This document shows, one piece after another, positions 29,629-41,381 of a stretch of DNA of 45,711 nt. A model generated the notes under the pieces. The model searched no databases. It was not told where the DNA came from and was given only the letters and a program-made list of their open reading frames with translations. Origin of the DNA: Zygnema cylindricum (lineage: Eukaryota; Streptophyta; Zygnematophyceae; Zygnematales; Zygnemataceae); assembly GCA_037447655.1 (NCBI GenBank), contig JBBHKE010002416.1, positions 215,389 through 261,099 on the forward strand, given 5' to 3'. Position numbers and translations under genes: made by a program. The stretch's first letter is position 1. The number at the start of each line of letters is the position of its first letter.

Positions 29629-31880
29629 TCACTCCGAACGAAAGAGAGCCAACCGACCCAATAGTTCCAGCAGAACGAGAGCCAAAGGAGCCAACAGGAC
29701 AATTGTCACAATTGTGCAAGTCTTCTGGTGCACCTTCATGGCGTTCCACCGTTCAGATACAGCTTCCTTTATCTGATCATAAGACATAAAACAGAAAAAA
29801 AATCTTCGTCTCATTCTACAAAAAAGTTGGGGAGGGATGGGGTGACTAGCTTGCCTCTCTCCCAACACACGAAAACTCAGTCATCAAAATCTCCTAGTGC
29901 AACACGGCTACTGAAAATGACGTGTCTGGATAGAGAATCATGAGACGTGAAACCCAACTGAAAATAGATGTGAAACTGCGGAAATCTACAAAACCTTTAA
30001 GCAAGTTTTAAGCAGAAAATTGTAGAAAACCCCATGTGACAAATAAATAGGATTGGGCCCAACTTGTTTGACATCTATCCTCATCAAACGATTGGAACAA
30101 AAGATTCGCTTATTCATCGGTGAATAATAATAAATGTTCATGTGCTATTTATTTACAATGTACTTATTATCATAACAACTAATTATTTAGTGTCCTGTGG
30201 ACAATGAGGAGAGTTTATCCAGATACCAAATCCGTCAAAAAACAAAAAATTATCATAAGGTGTCTGGAGCAATAGTCTTCGAGCACAAACAAACATTCCT
30301 TAGACAACATTTGTTGGGTCATTAAGGAGAGGTAATAAACTTGATAGCCTAACCCAGTTAGAAAAAAGTCGTTAGTACTACAGAATCATGAAAGTTTCGC
30401 CCAGTTAAGAATAGCCCCATTAGGTACGATGTTGATTCTGATGCTCATGCATGGAAGCAACAAAATTATTTGAAAATTATAAGCATAAGTAAAACGTTTC
30501 AGTGAGGCACAAACCTGTATTGTAGCATAAGCACAGAAGTTGGACTTATATTGGAGATTGCGGTCGGCCCGGGAAAGGGCAAACTCAAGCATTTCCAATA
30601 GAGCCATATCTTCTGTCACATCAACCTCTTCCTTGTCTCTGACGATTCGCCGAGTGTATCCTGCTCTCACACACATAAACGTGATGAACAACTCATTTAG
30701 CTCGATACAATCATGCATTCTGCCTGTGAAATGGTCATCGCATTGGTGAGCCAACATTTTGTTAAGATTTTCGTAGAATCGCGGGAGAGACGATCCCGGT
30801 GAAGCAAATGGAAAACGGCCAAAATTTGATCATGGGATATTACACCGTAGACGTTAGTGCACTAACCATTGCACCACCAGCCCGATATGATGAAACCCTT
30901 TTATTAATTATTTTAATATGGGTGCACCCTCGGTACATTTTACGTAAGTCAACACATTTTACTCGCAGTTGAACTTCGTTTGTGGACAATTCAAAAAGTG
31001 TCATGCTCTCCTTCGAAAATGTACCTAAGTTTTAAAAGTGACCAAGTTGGAACTCAAAAAGGAACTATCAATTTACCACCCTTCCTACGTGATGTCATCA
31101 TCCCATAAGGCCACAAGGCCAAAACTCATCCTTGGAACTACTTGATTTTATTTTATCATGAGGTAAAACAGGTAAGGAAAATTTTGTTATCAACTGCGGT
31201 TTAGGTGAAGCATCACAAAATGCCAACTTTGATATATTTAAGTTTTATAACTGTTTAGAAGCCAACCTCGAGCAAAACGATCAATTGCTGGTCTTCAAAT
31301 TCGAGCACCAATGTAGGAACGATGTATGTCTCTCTAGGTCGACAAACACTTTTATTACCAAGAATACGAAATTTTCAAGGTTTAAATTCAAACAGCTTTG
31401 ATGGGCATGGCAATTTTCATCTTTGCCCGATATTTGCTCAATCTAAATTCGGGAAGCACTACACACACAAATCTAACCCAGTTTAAAAATCTTTTTGGAG
31501 ACGATAAAAACCATGGATAAAAAAATACTTTCACAACCCGTTGGCAGCACATTGTTTCAAAATCAATGTCTTATGTTACCTGCAATATCAAAAACGTAGT
31601 CCACTGGAGAGATTCCCATAATCTTCCCGAGGAAAATCTGAGTTTCAATCCGTTCGTCACTCGTTAGCCGATCCCCATGTGTCATAACAAGTACTGGACG
31701 ATCATCTGAGTAACAAAACATTTCCAAACATGAAATAATATAAATAAGCAGATCAGATTTCGTTTTGCTTCCGCAAATAAATAACTGAAATGTCCTTTTG
31801 CCTGAAGACTTGAGTCGAGCATTCGTGTGATTGGAGCAAATCCCCGCTACCACGAATGCATCAAACTGACCACAGGTATC
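29629..31880 (-). CDS. 3' exons of a tail-anchored GTPase-like gene
   Basis: Four exons fit with matching phases: 31880-31802, 31705-31580, 30660-30515, 29772-29629 (TGA at 29629-29631). Exon a has DTCG (G3-like) and FDAFVVAGIC. Exon b has RPVLVMTHGDRL, where THGD sits in the G4 (N/TKxD) position after a hydrophobic strand, then GISPVDYVFDIAG. Exon c has EMLEFALSRADRNLQYK. Exon d ends with a 20-residue hydrophobic helix (about TIVTIVLLAPLALVLLELLG) and a short basic tail, as in tail-anchored membrane proteins. The first intron shown uses a GC donor (cttcag/gcaaaa); the other two use GT. No P-loop exon could be found upstream, so this is a 5'-truncated gene or its first exons lie in unrecognised sequence before the copia remnant at 33.1 kb. 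Family resemblance is to AIG1/dynamin-like P-loop GTPases; substrate and role unknown. Confidence 0.6.
30815..30885 (-). other. tRNA-like patch inside the GTPase intron
   Basis: The minus strand reads ctggtggtgcaatggttagt, then gcactaacgtctacgg, then gatcaaattttgg. tggtgcaatgg fits an A-box and gatcaaattttgg a weak B-box. The string ctaacgtctacg is shared exactly with the LTR tRNA-like modules at 22.0 and 25.2 kb. No full cloverleaf is visible. Confidence 0.45.
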
Positions 31881-33104
31881 CTGATAGGGTTTCAAGTGAA
31901 TCATAGAGAATAAGCGTAGCAATATAAGACATTAGAAGGAGATAATAACATTCACAATAGACAACTGTGAATAAATAACAAATTAGCTGTGAATAGAAAA
32001 CTAGCTGTGAATAGAAAAATAATAGGAAGTACAAATTGTGAAAGACTCTCTTAATAAAGTCGATTTTAAAAATTCTACTTTCCTAATGTCTAATTTTGTC
32101 GAATACTGAATGATTGGATTGATTGCGAGTTGTGTCTTTTGCTACAATCATGTATTGTCAGCAGTACATTGTGTACCGCTATGCTGCCAACATTACAAGT
32201 ACATATACGGGTTCACGTGAAATGTGAGCCAACGTCTTTCGAATTTCAGGGTGATTTTCTGTACAAGCCGTTGTACGGCACGATATCCCTGTGGCAGGAT
32301 AGAATCGTCAATGGATAATGTCACTCACAATCGTATAAAACCAACATTGCCATCAAGCGAGACCATATGACCTCAGTAAAATCTACAACATGTTATTTAA
32401 AGGTGTTTTAGAATATTCTCTGGATGACCTGATGGGGACCTGATGGGGACCTCACGTGAAATCCAGATATTTATAAAATAAAATTTCCTTCCAGTTTACA
32501 GACTAAACTACTCGATCATCCAAAAAGTTAAAACCTGTCAATAAATACAAATGTACAGACTTTTGAAGGACAGGAATGGGCTGGTGCACAGACGTTTCAA
32601 ATTTCGAATTGCCATTTCATCTCCTCTCTTCATCATCTGATGCAAAGATACCGCTGACACCAACAAGATAACAAAGGTCACTTGTCGTTTCGTGGCCAGC
32701 CTATGGTGCCCAAGACGAGCTCTGGCGTCCAAATTTTCCTCCGCAGCACTGCTGTCTGAGGGCCTGCATTAAAAAAAGTTGGCAACAACTGCACCAGAAT
32801 AAACATTGGAAAAGCAGGAACGCGAAAGGCAGCCAAATTGGAAAAACTACTAGAGAAACCATTACAATAAAAACGTGAAACGTACTCCTCCCTTTCTAAT
32901 AAATTAGCGGCCATAACAAAAGATTTAAAAGAAGCAAAAGGACAGAAAAGTGTACAAAGTACATAAAAAAGAAAAAGACAGTAAGGACAAAAAGGACTGT
33001 CGTGAACTTAAGTCCAGTAAATTGAATTTTGGATAATGAAACATAGTGAGACGCTTGAGTTTTATAGATGAACTCAAGCGTGTAAAGCGCACTACACTAA
33101 AGTG
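31881..33104. other. Mostly without recognised gene; possible exon 32560-32766 (-)
   Basis: On the minus strand, after a good acceptor (ttttttaatgcag at about 32767), a frame gives an acidic start, LATKRQVTFVILLVSAVSLH (a hydrophobic segment) and KRGDEMAIRNLKR. It could be an upstream exon of the GTPase-like gene or of another gene, but no donor-acceptor phase test is possible. Elsewhere there are small tandem repeats (agctgtgaatagaaaa twice, 31985-32020; gatggggacct twice, about 32430-32452). Confidence 0.3.
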
Positions 33105-33363
33105 GAGGTACAACTAATATAGGTACATCCAATAAGTGGAACTACTACTAATCTAAGTAGATCTAGAAGTGGAGGTACAACTAGTTAAAAAGATCATAAA
33201 CTTTAGTGAGAATCTTTCTATGCCAACACATTATGTACAAACAAGTACATGAACACTAATTAAAGTGGAGCAATTAAGCCTTAGTGTTCTAGGACTTAAT
33301 CATCATGAAATAACTACCTAAATATAGTGATTCAATAGTATGATGGAATGACTAATTCCAATA
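33105..33363 (-). repeat. Probable 3' LTR part of copia copy I
   Basis: The sequence before ctccccctcgattg ends in ctaattccaata. On the minus strand this gives a purine tract followed by TATTGGAATTAG, which looks like a copia LTR start with one changed base (TG to TA). The left limit is not resolved. Confidence 0.4.
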
Positions 33364-34068
33364 CTCCCCCTCGATTGAAGCACGTAGTTTTAGTCACGTA
33401 GGCCAGAAGAAAAAATATGTTTGTCGAATGAAGGGCGAGGAAGAGGTTTGGTAAGAAAATCGGCAAGTTGGTTAGAGGTAGAACAATGAGAGAAAGAGAC
33501 CGTTCCATCCATAATTTTTTCACGTGTAAAATGGTATTGTATATCGATATGCTTCGTTCGAGTATGGTGAATGGGATTTTCGTGAGAGCGAGAGCTCCTT
33601 GAGAATCACAAAAGATAGGAGTGGGAGAAGATTGATGAAAAAAAAGGTCCGTGAGACGACGACGAAGCCAAATGGCGGTTTTTGTGGCAGAGGTGCCCGC
33701 CATATATTCAGCTTCAGTAGATGAGAGAGCAACAGTTTGTTGTTTCCGAGAAGACCATGAGACAAGTCCACCACCAAGGGAGAAGCAGACCCCAGAAATA
33801 GAACGGCGTTCATCAGTTTGATTTCCCAAGTCCGCATCACAAAAGCCGACAAGAGAGGAGTCGGGAAGGGAGAGAGAAGGGGAGGGAAAGAAGGTGGAAG
33901 GAGGACAGAGGAAGAGAGAAGGTGAGGCGAAGATGTTTGGTGCCTTGGAGATATCCGAGGACACGTTTTGCCGCATCAAGGTGAGTAGAACTCGCAAAAT
34001 GAGAGAATTGGGATAAGATACACACAACAATGCAAATTTCCGGACGCGACCGCAACATGACATACATC
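33364..34068 (-). pseudogene. copia copy I: RNase H end of pol
   Basis: Minus-strand fragments in two or three frames: RPEICIVVCILSQFSHFASS and DAAKRVLGYLQGTKHLRLTF (RT-RNase H link), a low-complexity insert rich in Ser/Pro/Leu, then GFCDADLGNQTDERRSISGV and SSTEAEYMAG (copia RNase H). The frame then shifts into a NQLADFLTK-type tail before the polypurine tract. It is nearly identical to 42836-43143 and to the short piece at 41291-41381. The right edge is cut by the gypsy LTR. Confidence 0.8.
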
Positions 34069-34455
34069 AGCAACTTAGCGGCGTAGCAACTAGTAGCGCA
34101 GCGGCGTAGCAGAGCAGCATAGCAACCCCGCAATTGTGTAGATTGAACTGTATAGTTCTAGAAGGAAGTTTGGATAGATCTTGGATTGGCCGCGAAGGTC
34201 CACGTGTACAGCTGTATAGTACTAAGTTGACCAGCAGTTAGCTAGTTTAAATAGTCAGGTAGACCTAGTGAATAGGACACCGGAAGTAGACCTGAAATAG
34301 ACTTACGCAGCTAGCGCAACCTTGTACTCTCTTTCAAGTAACAAAGCCCAACTTTGTCTGTGAGTTCTGTGTGCTCTTGCTGTTGCTACGGGGAGATCCT
34401 TGGTATTTTCCGCTGTGCATTGTGACGTATTGTGGGTGTTGTTACCTCTTTTACA
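34069..34455 (+). repeat. 5' LTR of the gypsy element, truncated at its start
   Basis: It corresponds to 40909-41290 of the 3' LTR. The TGTAACAG start and the GCAGC-rich repeats are missing; copia copy I runs directly into it at 34068/34069. Ends ttttaca. Confidence 0.88.
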
Positions 34456-34456
34456 C

Positions 34457-34469
34457 TGGTATCGGAGCC
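34457..34469 (+). other. Primer binding site of the gypsy element
   Basis: TGGTATCGGAGCC directly after the LTR end, complementary to the 3' end of initiator Met tRNA apart from one change from the common TGGTATCAGAGC. Confidence 0.88.
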
Positions 34470-34489
34470 GTTACCCGTGACTCGACAAC

Positions 34490-37400
34490 ATGGATGAACA
34501 CGGTGTATCTACTACAGAAATGTTGGCGCAAGTTCTCAGGGAGTTGGAAAGTGTGAGATTACAGAATGCGCAGCTAAGTAACACCGTCATGGCCTTGGAG
34601 ACGCGTCTAGGGGAGCGACCTCATGGAGGCATCGAGAGAGATTCCCGGAGACCGAAATTACGGCTTCCCGACGAGTTTCACCCTGCAAGACACAAGAACC
34701 TTGACTCATGGCTATTCTCCGTGGCGAACTATCTCGAGAATTTTCCTAGCCTATCGGATCGTGAGAAGATTCACTATGCGGGTGGTCTTCTTAAAGGGGC
34801 AGCGGGGGCTTGGTGGAGAACGTTGGTAGAGGACGATGAGACACCGACCGTCTGGGCGCTCTTCGTTCAACTCCTCCGCGACACTTGGCAGCCTGTCAAC
34901 ACGGTGAAGGCGGCAAGCGATAAGATCGCGGTATTGAAGCAACGAACTTCCGTGATGGAGTTTACGCAGAGGTTCTTGGAGTGCAAGGTCCAAATACCTA
35001 CGATGACGGAGGACGAAGCCGTGGATCGTTTCGTGAAGGGGCTTAAGTCGTCTATTCGTAGAGATGTGGAGCAATGGCTTGCTCGGGAAAGCACAACTCC
35101 TCCTCTCTCAGCAATCATCAAGTTTGCGGAGCGGACCGATTCGGTCAACTTCAACCTCCGGAGACCTTATCACTACGGGTCGAGCAGTAGCGGAGGAAAC
35201 CGACGAGACGAAGGTCCAACCCCCATGGAGCTCGGCGCAATTAATGAGGATAAGGAAGCGGTCAACGTCCTGCGGAAAAAGAAGAAAACCACCAAGACCA
35301 AGACCAATGACTTGTCCCCCGAGGAAATCCAACGGAGGAGGCAAAATGGCCTATGCTTCCAGTGCGGTTCTCCGGATCACATGGCTCGGGAGTGTCCAAA
35401 ACGGAAAGACCCCAAAAAGGGAAAACTTACCGTTATGAGGTTAGCCGGAGAAGGAGGTGACCCTTTGATATTTCGGGGTCAAATAGGAGTGAGTGCAGCT
35501 GACTTCATGGTGGACTCCGGAGCGTCGGGGAACTTCATTAACGAGGCGACGGTGAAAAGGTTGAAACTTCCTCTTGTGGTACTACATAATCCTCAGTCGG
35601 TGCAATTGGCCGACGGCAGTTCCCTATCAATCACCCATCGTACCCCGAGGTTGCGCGTCGGCATTGGGAAATTCCGATGGTACGACACGCTTCATGTATT
35701 ACCTCTTGGGGATCATGAGGTAATATTGGGGAAGCCGTGGCTGCAAAAATGGAATCCGATGATTGACTGGAGAAGTGGCGCCATGAGAGTGAAGAAAGGT
35801 GAAGAAGAGTTTGAGGTAACAGCGGGAGCGGCTGGTAAGGGAACGGAAGAGGGACGCCTGCTTTCGGCCTTACAGCTTAAGAGGGCACTTAAGAAAGGGG
35901 AAATGATTTATATGGCGGTCGTCCAGCCAATGGAGGAGGCGAAGGAGGAGATCCCGGAAGAATGGAAAAAGAAGGACCCCGACTTCGACTCCAAAGAAAG
36001 TGACGACATTGGAAAGACTTCCGAAGAGGCCCCGGAAGTCGTGTCAAAACTTCTCGAGGAGTACGCAGATGTATTTCCCCCGAAGCTCCCCGAAGGATTA
36101 CCTCCGAAGCGCGAAGTGGATCATAAAATAGAGCTTGTTCCTGGAGCGGTACCTCCGGCTAATCGGATGTACAAGATGAGCTACACCGAGTTGGACGAAT
36201 TGAAAAAGCAACTCGCGGAGTTGGTCGAAGCCGGAGCAATCGAACCAAGCAAGTCACCGTATGGAGCCCCTGTTCTCTTTGTGAACAAGAAAGATGGAGG
36301 GTTCCGTATGTGTATAGATTACCGAGCGCTGAACAAGTTAACGGTGAAGAATGCGTACCCCCTACCGAGGATAGACGAATTGTTGGATCGACTTCGAGGT
36401 GCCAAATATTTTTCGAAAATGACTTGCGGAGCGGCTACCACCAGATCAGAATTGCCGAGGAGGATGTGGAAAAGACGGCGTTCAGAACTCGATACGGTCA
36501 TTTCCAGTTTCGGGTAATGCCGTTCGGGTTGACTAACGCACCGGCGACCTTTATGCATTTAATGAATTCCATCTTTCGACAATATCTGGACGCATTCGTG
36601 ATCGTCTTCTTAGATGACATATTGGTGTATAGCCGAACGCAGGAGGAGCATGTGAAGCACTTACGGACGGTCCTCCAAGTCCTTCGGGAGCATAAGTTAT
36701 ACGCAAAAAGAAGTAAATGTGACTTCTTTAAGGAGAAAATTGACTTTCTAGGCCATGTGGTGAGCCGGGACGGGATCGCAGTGGATCCCAACAAGACTAG
36801 AGCAGTAAAGGAGTGGCCGCAGCCGGCGAATATTACGGAGTTACGAAGCTTTCTCGGACTATGCTCCTATTATCGACGTTTTGTCGAAGGTTTCGCAAAA
36901 ATCGCTGCACCGCTCACGGAATTGCTCAAGAATGATGCGCCCTATGATTGGAAAGCGGCGCAAGAAACAGCCTTTAACACGCTAAAGGAGCGGTTGGTTA
37001 CCGCCCCTGTGTTAGCTGTTCCCGATCCGGATTTACCTTGGACGGTAATTACTGACGCTAGCGATATGGCTATTGGAGCGATCCTTATGCAGGATCAAGG
37101 AAAAGGCCTTCAACCCATCGCCTACGACAGTCGCAAACTAAAGGCAGCAGAGTTGAACTGGGCTACCCATGAGAAGGAAACAATAGCTATTATCAATGCG
37201 CTGGAGGTTTGGAAGTGTTACGTTCAGGGAAAACGGATCACGGTTATCACGGATCACCACGCCTTACAATATCTCCAAACCCAGCCGAAGTTGTCCAAGA
37301 AACAAGTGCGCTGGATGACGTTCCTGCAAACCTTCGGTCCGGAACTTGTTATTGAATATAAGCCGGGCAAAACGAACCCGGCGGATGCGCTGTCAAGAAG

Positions 37401-39312
37401 ACCTGACGTCGCTGCGCCGGCAGCGGAGCAACAACCGCAAGCACCGCAGCAGAGGAACGGAGACTCTGTGAAAGAGAAAAGCGCAGCGTTGACCGAAGCG
37501 CAAAATCAGAAGCTCAGCGCAGTCACCAGTACGGTGCAAGTGGACGAACAGTGGTTAAGTCGGATAAAGGCCGCCTACGGCGATGATGGTTCACTAAAGG
37601 AACTTGTCAAACGGAAAGTACTCGTTCGAACTGCCAATGATATGTGGCGGTATAGACCGAGTAAGACAACACGGCTATATGTGCCGACAAATACGGCACT
37701 TCGTCACGCAATTCTTCAAATGAGTCATGACGAGCCGCTCAGTGGACATTTTGGACGAGATAAAACAACCGCACGTGTCGCTGAAGCGTATTACTGGCCA
37801 AACATGACTCGAGACATTGCAGAATATGTCCGGACGTGTGACTCGTGTAATAGAAACAAATCTGATTCAGGGCAACAAGGTCTGTTACAACCCCTCCCAA
37901 TACCATCTGTTCCTTGGGAGGCGATCTCGATGGATTTTATCGTGGCCCTTCCCCGGACGAAGGAGGGCTACGACTCAATCTTCGTCGTCGTGGATTACCT
38001 AACGAAAATGGCACATTTTCTACCCACGACCACTACGGCTACTGCACGAGATATTGCGGACTTATTCTTTCGGGAAATATTCCGCCATCACGGTCTTCCA
38101 AAAAGGATCGTCAGCGACCGCGATCGAAAATTCGTGAGCCACTTTTGGCAAAATCTATTTGCGTTATGCGGAACGCAGCTTGCCATGTCCACAGCCTACC
38201 ACCCTCAAACTGATGGTCAAACTGAACGGGTGAATCGGACTTTGGAGGAAGCATTGCGGGCTTATGTCTCGGTGCACCAAACGGATTGGGTGGACCATTT
38301 AACGGCAATCGAAGTAGCATACAACAGTGCAGTCCACTCGTCAACAAATGCTACGCCTTTCTCCCTCAATGGACGACAACCCACTCTTCCCCACACTTTA
38401 TTGGTAGCGGACTGCGAAACACCGGCTGCTTTAGACTTTGCCAAGACGTTGCAAGGCAACCTGGAAAAGGCGGCAAAGGCGCTCCAACTGGCAAAGGATC
38501 GCCAAAAGTCGCAGGCGGACGCTCACCGGAAGGAAATAGTCTTCTGTGTGGGGGACAAGGTTCGCCTTAATATGGCAAACCTCTCCTTGCCGGGAGCCCT
38601 CTCTAAAAAGTTAGCCCCAAAGTTCACGCGCCCGTTCACAATTCTGTCCCGTGTGGGCAACGTCGCTTACAGGTTGGATATCCCGACGGACTGGCATATC
38701 CACAATGTTTTCCATGTTTCCCTCCTTAAACCATTCCGTGATCCTGATTCGGTGTTCCCTAACCGACGACGGCATACTCCTCTACAACCCGTTCAAGGTA
38801 CCTCAGACGAGTATGAGGTGGAAGAGATCCTTAAGTCACGTCGCTCTCGGAATTCTAACTCCACGCAATACTTGGTGCGTTGGAAGGGTTACGGTGCTGA
38901 GGACGACTCTTGGGTGGACGAGGGGGATCTGCATTCCCCGGAGTTGCTGCGCCGGTTTCTGCAGAGTGAGGACACTCAGCTTTACCCGAGGGGCAATTGC
39001 AGCGGCCGCAACAAAGGGGCGAATCGCAGTGGCGCAACCATCGCAATAATATTGGGGACGCGGCAAAGGACCGCAGCGGCGATGTTACCACACTGCAGCG
39101 CTGTAGCAGCGCAACCACCGCAGCGCAACATGGTCATGATGACGTCAGAGGATCGCAGTATCACCACTGCGCTGACAGGAAAGCGCAACGGCGCAATTGT
39201 GTTTCACTATGTAGGTAACGACGAACCCTCGGTTCCGCCGCAGCAACGCAGTTTTAGACATGTTGGATACTGCGATACCCTCGCACGCTGCGACGCTGCG
39301 CACAGCCCATAA
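34490..39312 (+). pseudogene. gypsy gag-pol with chromodomain; one frameshift in RT
   Basis: From the ATG at 34490: N-terminal coiled region, gag core around residues 60-200 (WLFSVANYLENF, GAAGAWWRTLV), CCHC knuckle CFQCGSPDHMAREC at residues 289-302, aspartic protease VDSGASGNF with Asp at residue 342, then RT start (VNKKDGGFRMCIDYRALNK). The frame breaks near 36421, where one G appears missing in the RT block after KYFSKM, and continues in the frame ending at 39312. That part has VMPFGLTNAPATF, FLDDILVYS (RT active site), RNase H (TDASDMAIGAIL, TDHHAL), the integrase zinc finger (H-H-C-C ending CDSCNRNKS), a DDE core (SMDFIVALP, VSDRDRKF, TERVNRTLEEAL), and a chromodomain (YEVEEIL, QYLVRWKGYG, SWVDEGDL). 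After it come about 110 residues of GCAGC-encoded low-complexity tail. Chromodomains direct integration to modified histones. With the single shift it is probably not producing full pol. Confidence 0.9.
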
Positions 39313-39494
39313 GTGAAACCCTCAACCCCCGGGAATACAACCATCATTCGTCCTCACAACTAACTCAGTCTCGGCAGCTTGGAAACGGCTTCCCTCCGCA
39401 CAATTACTTTACCTCCGCTTCTGGAGCTACCGGAATTGTCTGGTTCAGCAGTGTCTATGGCGTCGTCGTCCTCTCCACCCTCGAAAAGGAGGAG

Positions 39495-40728
39495 ATGGTA
39501 CGGGTGGGACAAGGAGACCCGAGCCGTCCCGAGAGATTGCTAAGGGCGGCGGAAGCCATGGTGGAAGCTAGCAATCGAAGAGAGGTAGAAGTGGAGCCGG
39601 AACCGGAGGATAGTGTCAGTTGCGAGGCAGGACCGGCGGAGACCAGTGGAGGGGAGGGGTCAAAGAACTCACAGGACCCTGAATACACCCCAACCCGGGA
39701 AGGCGATCAGGAACTTCAAGCAGATCATGAGCTGTCGGAGGCGGAGGAGCCGGAACGCGAACCAACACCTCCGCCAATTGAGGAGCGCGCCTCAGATCTG
39801 GAGGTGATGCGGGACCCAACCAAGGAGAGCACTCCAGACGATCAATCGTCTGAAAGCGCGGAGAGGAAAGCGGAGGAACAATACCCCAGCGGTGATGATG
39901 TGTTTCTCTTGCGCGAAAACCAAAGAGATTCGGAGGAGGAGAGTGAACAGGGAGGGGAAATTCCCGACTACCTCTTCCCACTACCGGTCGACACCCAGCA
40001 TCCGGACCTCGCCTTCAGCTTCGCCAAAAGGTTTTATTGACACCCCTCAGAGTGGCCCGAAGAATGGCGTATAGGGAAGCCTGGAGATCCTATCCGCATC
40101 CCTACCAACGTTCCGTCACACCCAGCGTGGAATTTCATGCAATCCAAGGACCTGGGGAATAATCATAAAGGCTATGTGCAGCTGAATCCTCACACCTTAC
40201 CGTTCGTAGAGGTGGTAGAGGAAAACTACAGGTACAGAATTCATGTTCCCAGGTTACTTTGTCATTATCACCCGTGGGATGTCCGCCTCCAGGACATCAT
40301 CTCTCGAGCGGAAGTCACCCCTGAAGTGCGAGTACTCAAGCTGGCTCGAAGGAATGCTCTGCAGCGAGCCCGAGCTGCAAGAAAACACGTGTCCTTCAAA
40401 TTACGAAAGGTACCTCGGTGGGAACCGGCGGACGAGGAACCAGAGGAAGCTACCCCAGGGGCTGAACCCGGAGAACCTAGGATTCCGGCACCCGAGGAGC
40501 CTGCACCTGCGGACGTTCCGCAGCAAACCGCAAGTACCCATGGAGGAAGCGGAAAATCAGGTTCGGGAACGAATTACTCGGCGGCGGTTGGCAGCTGCAG
40601 ATCGTCACATCGCATTACTGGAGACCCGATGTGAACAGCTCCAACATCAACTCGACATCCTTCGCCAAGAGTTCGAGGAGTATCGTGAAGAAACATACGA
40701 CATACTCCTGCAACTGCAGTTTCCCTGA
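39495..40728 (+). pseudogene. Third ORF of the gypsy element (after pol), function unknown
   Basis: About 410 codons between pol and the 3' LTR, in sense. 39495-40040 is very acidic (Glu/Pro/Ser-rich) and ends with a TGA at 40038-40040. The same frame continues past the stop with HPSEWPEEWRIGKPGD and FVEVVEENYRYRIHVPRLLC. Near 40540 a frameshift moves to a frame ending at 40728 that encodes a heptad-patterned helix (RRRLAAADRHIALLETRCEQ), a probable coiled coil. There is no signal peptide, no membrane segment and no glycoprotein-like cysteine pattern, so it does not look like an env. Plant chromoviruses usually lack such an ORF. Confidence 0.6.
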
Positions 40729-40759
40729 CTTCATCAAAGTTCAGCGGGACGATGAATCC

Positions 40760-40773
40760 TTAGTGGGAGGCAC
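40760..40773 (+). other. Polypurine tract of the gypsy element
   Basis: tagtgggaggcac directly before the 3' LTR start TGTAACAGGG. Confidence 0.75.
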
Positions 40774-41290
40774 TGTAACAGGGTTACAGAATTGGGTACT
40801 TAGTAGTTAAGGCTAGGCTGCTATAGTTGCGATTTCAGAGCAGCGCAGTTGCGATGCCAGAGCAGCGCAGCTGCGATTCCAGACCAGCGCAGCATAGCAG
40901 CATAGCAACTTAGCGGCGTAGCAACTAGTAGTGCAGCGGCGTAGCAGAGCAGCATAGCAACGCCGCAATTGTGTAGATTGAACTGTATAGTTCTAGAAGG
41001 AAGTTTGGATAGATCTTGGATTGGCCGCGAAGGTCCACGTGTACAGCTGTATAGTACTAAATTGACCAGCAGTTAGCTAGTTTAAATAGTCAGGTAGACC
41101 TAGTGAATAGGACACCGGAAGTAGACCTGAAATAGACTTACGCAGCTAGCGCAACCTTGTACTCTCTTTCAAGTAACAAAGCCCAACTTTGTCTGTGAGT
41201 TCTGTGTGCTCTTGCTGTTGCTACGGGGAGATCCTTGGTATTTTCCGCTGTGCATTGTGACGTATTGTGGGTGTTGTTACCTCTTTTACA
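40774..41290 (+). repeat. 3' LTR of the gypsy element
   Basis: 517 bp from TGTAACAGGGTTACAG to CTCTTTTACA. The first part contains several GCAGC/AGCAGCGCAG-type short repeats (40835-40950). A TATA-like tttaaata is at about 41082. Confidence 0.9.
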
Positions 41291-41381
41291 AGGAAGGAGG
41301 AAGAGAGAAGGTGAGGCGAAGATGTTTGGTGCCTTGGAGATATCTAAGGACACGTTTCGCCGCATCAAGGTGAGTAGAATT
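41291..41381 (-). pseudogene. copia copy II: short RNase H-region fragment
   Basis: About 90 bp that match 33898-33985 (copy I) and about 42985-43075 (copy III): gaagagagaaggtgaggcga and ttggagatatct-aggacacg. Bounded by the gypsy LTR on the left and the palindrome on the right. Confidence 0.8.

Larger units (their letters stand above)
27041..30370 (-). repeat. Copy 2 of the 1.8-kb duplicated segment, interrupted at 27146-28710
   Basis: 27041-27145 matches 17341-17440, and 28711-30370 matches about 17455-19135. The interruption is a copia LTR with adjoining internal sequence. This copy retains the intact last exon of the GTPase-like gene. A 35-bp local duplication (acaagttc-cgaaataaaatt) sits just right of the interruption. 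Confidence 0.78.
34069..41290 (+). mobile_element. Ty3/gypsy chromodomain retrotransposon (chromovirus), nearly intact
   Basis: LTR, primer site, gag-pol with C-terminal chromodomain, an additional ORF, polypurine tract, LTR. The LTRs differ at about three of 387 aligned positions (~99%), so it is young. The 5' LTR lacks its first ~130 bases. The flanks are both copia sequence but overlap by ~90 bp instead of forming a clean 5-bp duplication, which points to rearrangement after insertion. Confidence 0.9.

Noticed and set aside
39495-40728. Retroviral-type env in the gypsy element
   Set aside because: Right position, but no signal peptide, membrane helix or cysteine pattern; described as an unknown third ORF.
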